Assembly: GCF_000485595.1 (NCBI RefSeq)
Contig: NW_014577551.1
Coordinates: 198,561 to 222,238, forward strand
Length of the DNA: 23,678 bases
Direction: 5' to 3'
Source of the DNA: Priapulus caudatus
Taxonomy: Eukaryota > Priapulida > Priapulimorpha > Priapulimorphida > Priapulidae
Shown here in pieces: positions 18,800-23,678 of the stretch (the first letter of the stretch is position 1; each line of letters opens with the position of its first letter). Under the pieces are notes generated by a model that was not told the DNA's origin, did not search any database, and was given only the letters and a program-made list of their open reading frames with translations. A program made the translations under genes and the position numbers.

Positions 18800-19000
18800 T
18801 CATTTCATGACAAATGGCCTCAGAATATTAGCAATGAACCATGTGTCTGTGAACTGCAGGTGGTTCCCAGGTGACACCAGAAAATGCAACTTCTTCTGTT
18901 TGTCCATCTGTTTGAGTCCAAGCCAATCCTCGGTGTACATGGGTGTCTCTCTCAAGGGTGCGACTCTACGAGCCTGCCCGGGTGTGTAGTAACCGAACCA
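18800..19000 (-). CDS. PPT1: PPT1 last exon
   Basis: Sixty-seven codons from acceptor CGTCTTCAG to TGA at 18800-18802, phase 0. Starts [10 protein letters not shown], contains [18 protein letters not shown] and GNHLQF with the catalytic His, and ends in NILRPFVMK. Confidence 0.95.
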   Translation of the reverse strand, partial: WFGYYTPGQARRVAPLRETPMYTEDWLGLKQMDKQKKLHFLVSPGNHLQFTDTWFIANILRPFVMK

Positions 19001-22000
19001 CTGAAGACGTATAAACAATATCTTGGGATAAGATCATCAAATTACATGATAATGTAAGTAATTTTATTCCACAATATATCAATGCATTTAACCTATTAGC
19101 AACAGTATCAAAAATTTAAAATAAATGAAAAAAGAATGCAGTTAACAGGAAGAAGAAATTTTGCTGATCTTCCTAACATGGCAAGCTAAACTCTCTTAGG
19201 AGAAATACTATTATCAAACAACCTCGTTTAGCAAGTTATTAAGTGCATGCTTGGTAAATATCACTTACTTCTGTTTCCTTTGGATCAACCATTGTGTCAT
19301 CTCCAAACATAACCATGACAAAATTTTCCAGCTTCATTAAGTTGGCTTTATAGGTCCGATTCTTTACCTGAAATGCAAAAGGACCTTACGCTCATATTCT
19401 AATGGTAGCCAAATGCAGATATGAAAATATTACACCCAATTGTTAGTAGTCTTTATATATAAAACTACTCTTTTTATCAGAAAAAAAACACCCATTGCTG
19501 CAGTCTGCATTTTTAATTTGCTCTGCATTTAACAGAAATTCTACATTTAAACTTTCATTACAATTCTCAAATTAAACCAATAGCAATACATGCCCATATG
19601 ATATAGAATATATACAGATAATGACCGTTTTTGTCTTCTGTTTGAGATATCAAGTTATACGATATAATCAGATAATAAAGAAGTATGCCTTATTAAGGAA
19701 TCAATATATATTATATAATGATTTGATCATACTGTGGTGATGATATATAAGAAAAACAACTCACATTTTCCTGATTGATGTCGGCCAAGAAAATGCTTTT
19801 GTTTCGGTACAATTCCTCGTTCAGCGGATCATGCCAATACTGTGCCTGAACAAGACTGTATAAGAAGACAAATGCGTCAGCTAGTTCTTATACACAACAA
19901 GCTGCAACATCTCATAATAATACCATGGTTTATAAACATTATCATTTATCATTATGTTTATTAGTACTGGCTTCGACGTGTGTCAAACCATCTAATCAAT
20001 GCTACACAACTACTTATATAACACAATTCAAAAAGGCTTCAAAAAGCTTAGACTGCATAGTAACGCTTACTACATTACATTAGGATGTAAGTATAGATAT
20101 ATTTTACCAGAGAATGCACTCAATGAATGTGTAGGGTTATCAGATTTCTCAGGCTTACCCTTTTTGAACAAAGCTGAGTCCATGGTAAAGAAATGTTCAT
20201 TGTCCATAAAATGAGAAAAAAAGAAAACATTATATTTGTGGTGACATATAATTTTCAAAAGACTCAATGTCTGAAACCAACAGTAAAAAGTTCATGTAGA
20301 GAGAACTTTATCACAGTAGGGAATTCAAATTTTTCCAATGATAATTGGAGACACACGATAATCAGAAATGGCTATGGCAAAGGTGTTGCTCATTTACTAG
20401 GTAATGCAGTTTCCATATGCCAGATATATTTGGATGCCAGGGAGGACTTGCAGTAGGGCTGCTATAAGAGACATGCTATGGACAAATAACCAATCAATGA
20501 CCTCATAGGTTTATATAGACGATTATTCACAGCCTTTTAGCAGCTAACTTTACACTGATCTGATAGGAGAGTTCATTGATAACAGAACTGATCCGAACAG
20601 AACATCAAATAATTATTGACAGACTGAAAGCAAGTTTATTTACTCTCTCTATAATAAAGAGCTTAAACAGCAAAAAGGCTGTTTGTATACGAAATTGTTT
20701 TAGCGACTTTAGCTAGATTTAATTATGCACAGATGTACTTACTCAGTATATACACCTAGGTTTAGTAGCTTACGTACTATGTTGCACAAGGTAGAATTGT
20801 CACCAGGACATCTTGGGAACCCATAGACACCTGTAACACATGTATACACAAACTGCTGTATGTCAAACACAACGAACATAAATGTTTGTCACTGAACAAT
20901 TTTATATATTATATTGCAATAAGCAATAGCACAAACATACACTCACACACGCACGTATGCAAGCACGCACGTATGCACACACACGCACATGCACACGCAT
21001 ACACACAATAATAAAATGAACATTAATTCAGATACTGGTTTTGTTTCATAGGTTTTTTTTACCTTGATGTTGTCCGCCAAAGGAGATCAAATTTTTCATT
21101 GGTGGGTTTGGACACCGTTGTGCTACTGCTCTTCTAAAATGTTACGACAAGATTATTAATAAAAAAGCAATTGGCAATAACAAGGTGTACATATGTCCAA
21201 TATAGTTGTCAAGTCTACTGGTTTAGTATACATGTGTACATGTAGCGATTTGTAGTTCTTGTTATACAATATTATATAAAGTTATTAGGGTTTTGGGGGT
21301 GATATGGTTTGGGAAGTTGCAATAAACTGCATGGAACGGAAGTCTAAGGATTTCAGCTGATGTCTGATCTCTTTTTGCAAAAGGATATGAAAATAGGGTA
21401 AAAAACTCCACAATTACAGAAGAAAAGACCAAGTATACACATACAAGAATTGTCCACCTTGTGAGAATCCCATGGCATGGTAACCTGCCTGCAGTTTGTC
21501 GTCCATCGATATCTTCTTGCATGCAAGTTCAATCTGGAAATCACCATTAAATAACAGCACTGATATAATTACAACAACAATTAACATATAATCTACACAT
21601 ATGTGAAATTTTCCATTTGACCTATCTACCCACCTTGACTGACAGACAGCTCTAGTCAATTTGCATTGTGATAGGGGCATTTAAATGAAAGTGTCAATGA
21701 CACTGTAGCTCACCACAAAAAAGGACACAAATAAGTGAGTGAGAAGAAGTCAGTTTTAATTGAGCAACCATCGACGTACATTATAGAAATGAAGAGTATA
21801 TATGGGAGAACTCCCATTATATACTCTTGATAATTATGTGTAATTTTTTATGTGAAAATAAATGTTTGAGAAGTGAAAGTCTGAGATGTGGGCGGGTGAT
21901 GGCGTTACACCTAAATGATCGCCATTTAACGTTTTTATAATATTCAGATTTAGTCACTGCCTAAAAGCGGAGCTCCCGATGTGTAACGTGTATAGGATTG

Positions 22001-23249
22001 AGAGGATACGCTTATTCCACGTAGCTGCTATATACCACGTGACAATGGTGTTTCCCTGACCATAACACAACTTTTGTCAAAGGTTAATTGGTTGCATGGA
22101 AGTGTTTACTTCGTATGAGTTTTTCTAGGCGGTAGCACACGGTTGCCATCTGTATATCGCAATAATAATTTATAAACCAAAATGAATCACAATTTGTGAT
22201 GGTAGATGGCGCTATACCCGCTTTGATGTTTCTTAGCGATGGCGTTCGAAATAAATAGGTTATGCTGCGTTCCGACATGTTTTGTAAAACTTTACTCTAA
22301 TATAGAGGTTTTAACGGCAGGGTGGAGAGGAAATACCAATTTTGCATTAAAGATATTGTCAATGAAATTTTGTAAAACGAACCAGACGAGTGTGACACCA
22401 CAGACTGTTGTGTCTATATAATATGCTATATAATTGCCAAAACCTACCTAATTTGCATTTTTTTTTTAATATCAAAACCCCTAGCCCTTATTCATCCACA
22501 TACCAAAAATGAGCAAAATCCGTTGAACCTGAACTGACAAATGGCAATTCCCATTTTTGCCAAAAAATTGCCGTGGCTCGAAAGTACGTCGACTGGCGTG
22601 CTCCAAAATAGGACGTTCAATATGGGAGCATAGCAGTAACAACTATACCCAATTTCAAACATGTGGGTCAAATGGTTCCTGAGTTATCGTTGACCGTAGC
22701 CAAATGTTGACGGACGGACGGACGGACGTACGACGGACGACGACCCATGGCAATAGCTCATCTTGACGATGTCAAGGTGAGCTAAAAACACTCCATGACA
22801 CTGTAGGTTGCATGCTTAAAAATACCTATAAACTGGTTTAGCTTAGTCTGGCCAACCTAGCAAGGTGTGCATAAGACATACTACATAAATACAGAGTACA
22901 TCGTTATAAAAGAAATAATTACATGTATAAGTACAATTTTAGTCAGTTTAAGCACGGGAGTGGCGAAGGACACTTAAGTCATCTAGTCTGCCACCCCTGA
23001 TTGGTGGCATATGGTAATCTCCACTCACATGGACAGGTTAATTAACAAGTGAACACAGCTAGCATTCACCTGCTAATATCTTAACTTGGCTGCATCTCAC
23101 CTGGTCATTTGTGTTCTTGAAGAAACCATTTTCCATATCCTCAACAATTCCATTCCCAATTTCTAATGAGTGAACATAGACCCCGGGAACATTTTTTTCA
23201 ATAATCGACTTGATAGCTCCCATGCTAAGTGGGTTGCAACAGCTGTCAC
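18800..23249 (-). CDS. PPT1: Palmitoyl-protein thioesterase 1 (partial, 7 exons)
   Basis: Seven minus-strand exons join without any frame break: 23249-23101, 21533-21445, 21133-21063, 20830-20743, 19855-19765, 19367-19269 and 19000-18800, then TGA. All introns are GT..AG and every split codon fits. Together they give about 262 residues of an enzyme of about 306 in human, so only the signal peptide and the HGMG strand (about 40 residues) lie beyond the window. PPT1 is a soluble lysosomal alpha/beta hydrolase that removes fatty acyl groups from cysteines of proteins. The nucleophile elbow GFSQGG, the Asp in MVDPKE and the His in GNHLQF form the complete catalytic triad. Conserved [13 protein letters not shown] and RCPG are present. 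The gene appears functional and is the best-preserved gene here. Confidence 0.97.
19269..19367 (-). CDS. PPT1: PPT1 exon with catalytic Asp
   Basis: Exactly 33 codons between acceptor GCATTTCAG and donor GTAAGT. Contains [16 protein letters not shown] and [11 protein letters not shown]; the Asp of VDP is the catalytic acid. Confidence 0.95.
19765..19855 (-). CDS. PPT1: PPT1 exon (QYWHDP)
   Basis: Ninety-one nt between TATACAG and GTGAGT. The first base completes an Asp codon with the GA of the previous exon, giving [19 protein letters not shown] and then FLADINQEN. The intron on the 5' side is about 890 bp. Confidence 0.95.
20743..20830 (-). CDS. PPT1: PPT1 exon (RCPG)
   Basis: Eighty-eight nt between GTGTTACAG and GTAAGT, encoding [18 protein letters not shown] and [10 protein letters not shown]. 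One potential N-glycosylation site (NST) is retained. Both split codons match their neighbours. Confidence 0.95.
20932..21008. repeat. CA-rich microsatellite in PPT1 intron
   Basis: Irregular ACACACGCACG / TATGCAAGCACGCACG units between two PPT1 exons. Confidence 0.75.
21063..21133 (-). CDS. PPT1: PPT1 exon (FGGQHQG)
   Basis: Seventy-one nt between CATTTTAG and GTAAAA, encoding [20 protein letters not shown] and QHQ. The donor is weaker than the others but the phase fits on both sides. Confidence 0.93.
21445..21533 (-). CDS. PPT1: PPT1 exon with catalytic Ser
   Basis: Eighty-nine nt between GATTTCCAG and GTATGT, encoding [20 protein letters not shown] and MGFSQGGQF. The Ser of G-F-S-Q-G is the nucleophile. 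Confidence 0.95.
21792..21829. repeat. Foldback palindrome in PPT1 intron
   Basis: AAGAGTATATATGGGAG, loop AA, then CTCCCATTATATACTCTT: one bulged base in otherwise complementary 17-18-bp arms. It resembles the 40-bp palindrome at 7630 in its outer bases and may be the same class of small foldback repeat. Confidence 0.8.
22430..22789 (+). mobile_element. Tail of a dispersed non-LTR or SINE-like repeat
   Basis: The 3' end shows a GACGGACGGACGGACG run at about 22710-22735, a hairpin (AGCTCATCTTGAC / GTCAAGGTGAGCT at 22755-22783, one mismatch) and a terminal AAAAA. This arrangement, after a segment like 'caaatggttcctgagttatcg', is known to me from repeats in many marine invertebrate genomes. 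The 5' limit is a guess. It sits in the first visible PPT1 intron without affecting exons. Confidence 0.6.
23101..23249 (-). CDS. PPT1: PPT1 exon ([11 protein letters not shown])
   Basis: One hundred and forty-nine nt between ATTTGCAG and GTGAGA. The first Gly is completed by the upstream exon, then [40 protein letters not shown] and KNTNDQ. The upstream exon with the HGMG motif is not found up to 23678. Confidence 0.95.
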
Positions 23250-23475
23250 CTGCAAATTAAACGCAAAGAGGAAATATATCAAACTTCTAATGTAGCAATT
23301 GCTAAATGGTCTAGCTGTGTTACAAAAGCTAGGGTTACAAAAATTGCTAATACAATAGAAATTTTTTAACCCTGCATGATCTCAAACATTATCTATGACA
23401 CTATATGCACGACATTTCTCAATGTGTAGCACACACACTGTGTAGTACTCAGTGTGGCTGAGAGGATCTATGTCC

Positions 23476-23504
23476 CCCAGGGTACTGCCGGAACGTACCC
23501 TGGG
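23476..23504. repeat. Hairpin with perfect 10-bp arms
   Basis: CCCAGGGTAC, 9-base loop, GTACCCTGGG. It lies about 30 bp left of the palindromic satellite. Confidence 0.75.
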
Positions 23505-23536
23505 TACGGTCTATGGGGCGCCAAGTGTCGCATGAC

Positions 23537-23678
23537 TGATTTCGTTACGAAATCATTGATTTCGTAACGAAATCAAGTCTACAAAGTGATTTCGTTACGA
23601 AATCAAGTCTACAAAGTGATTTCGTTACGAAATCAAGTCTACAAAGTAATTTCGTTACGAAATCAACTACTACAATCG
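23537..23678. repeat. 30-bp satellite built on a 19-bp palindrome
   Basis: Five copies of TGATTTCGT-N-ACGAAATCA at 23537, 23557, 23587, 23617 and 23647, the last with TAATTTCGT. The last four are spaced exactly 30 bp with an identical AGTCTACAAAG linker; the first two are 20 bp apart, and the second has the opposite centre base. The array stops at about 23665, close to the window edge. Confidence 0.9.

Noticed and set aside
19999-20456. Genes inside the PPT1 intron
   Set aside because: Short AT-rich frames with no similarity or splice sites; the surrounding exons join cleanly across them.
23537-23665. CRISPR array
   Set aside because: The linkers are identical, not unique, and the context is eukaryotic with spliced genes.

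Overview
This is animal nuclear DNA, most likely from a marine invertebrate. The evidence is spliced coding exons with GT..AG introns, short 200-1600 bp introns, dense microsatellites, many small transposon-like inverted-repeat elements, TTAGGG-type telomeric motifs, and an interspersed-repeat tail (GACGGACGG... then a hairpin ending GGTGAGCTAAAAA) that I know from marine invertebrate genomes. The phylum cannot be fixed from the sequence alone. All recognisable genes lie on the minus strand.

Layout. 1-450: 21-bp minisatellite and a GA run. 520-1840: repeat-rich, with two short inverted-repeat (MITE-like) elements and one isolated candidate exon. 1977-3695: an intronless rhodopsin-like GPCR with an extracellular repeat domain; an in-frame TAG separates it from an upstream signal-peptide ORF. 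3708-4230: CTG and GA microsatellites. 4231-5990: first copy of a duplicated block carrying one SLC22 transporter exon and a 758-bp hAT-like element. 6000-8950: mostly non-coding, with a perfect 40-bp palindrome, a 32-bp minisatellite and a long pyrimidine tract. 8987-17110: dispersed exons of an SLC22 (organic ion transporter, MFS) gene, running 3' to 5'. These are the last exon, TM11, TM10, a tentative intracellular-loop exon, a damaged exon 2 inside the second copy of the duplicated block, and a tentative end of exon 1. 11950-15510 is dominated by irregular GA and GT repeats. 18800-23249: seven of the exons of palmitoyl-protein thioesterase 1 (PPT1), all reading frames and splice phases intact, full catalytic triad present; only the N-terminus (roughly 40 residues) is off the window. 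23476-23678: a hairpin and a palindromic 30-bp satellite.

The genes do not look functionally linked. PPT1 is a lysosomal depalmitoylating enzyme, SLC22 a plasma-membrane transporter, and the GPCR a receptor. The best-supported surprise concerns sequence integrity. The two SLC22 exon-2 blocks differ mainly by scattered one- or two-base indels, and several SLC22 junctions are off by exactly one base, while PPT1 is flawless. That points to uncorrected long-read sequence or a collapsed/duplicated haplotype, or else to real decay of SLC22. I found no convincing new biological system; the atypical GPCR with its stop-separated signal peptide is the most interesting biological candidate.
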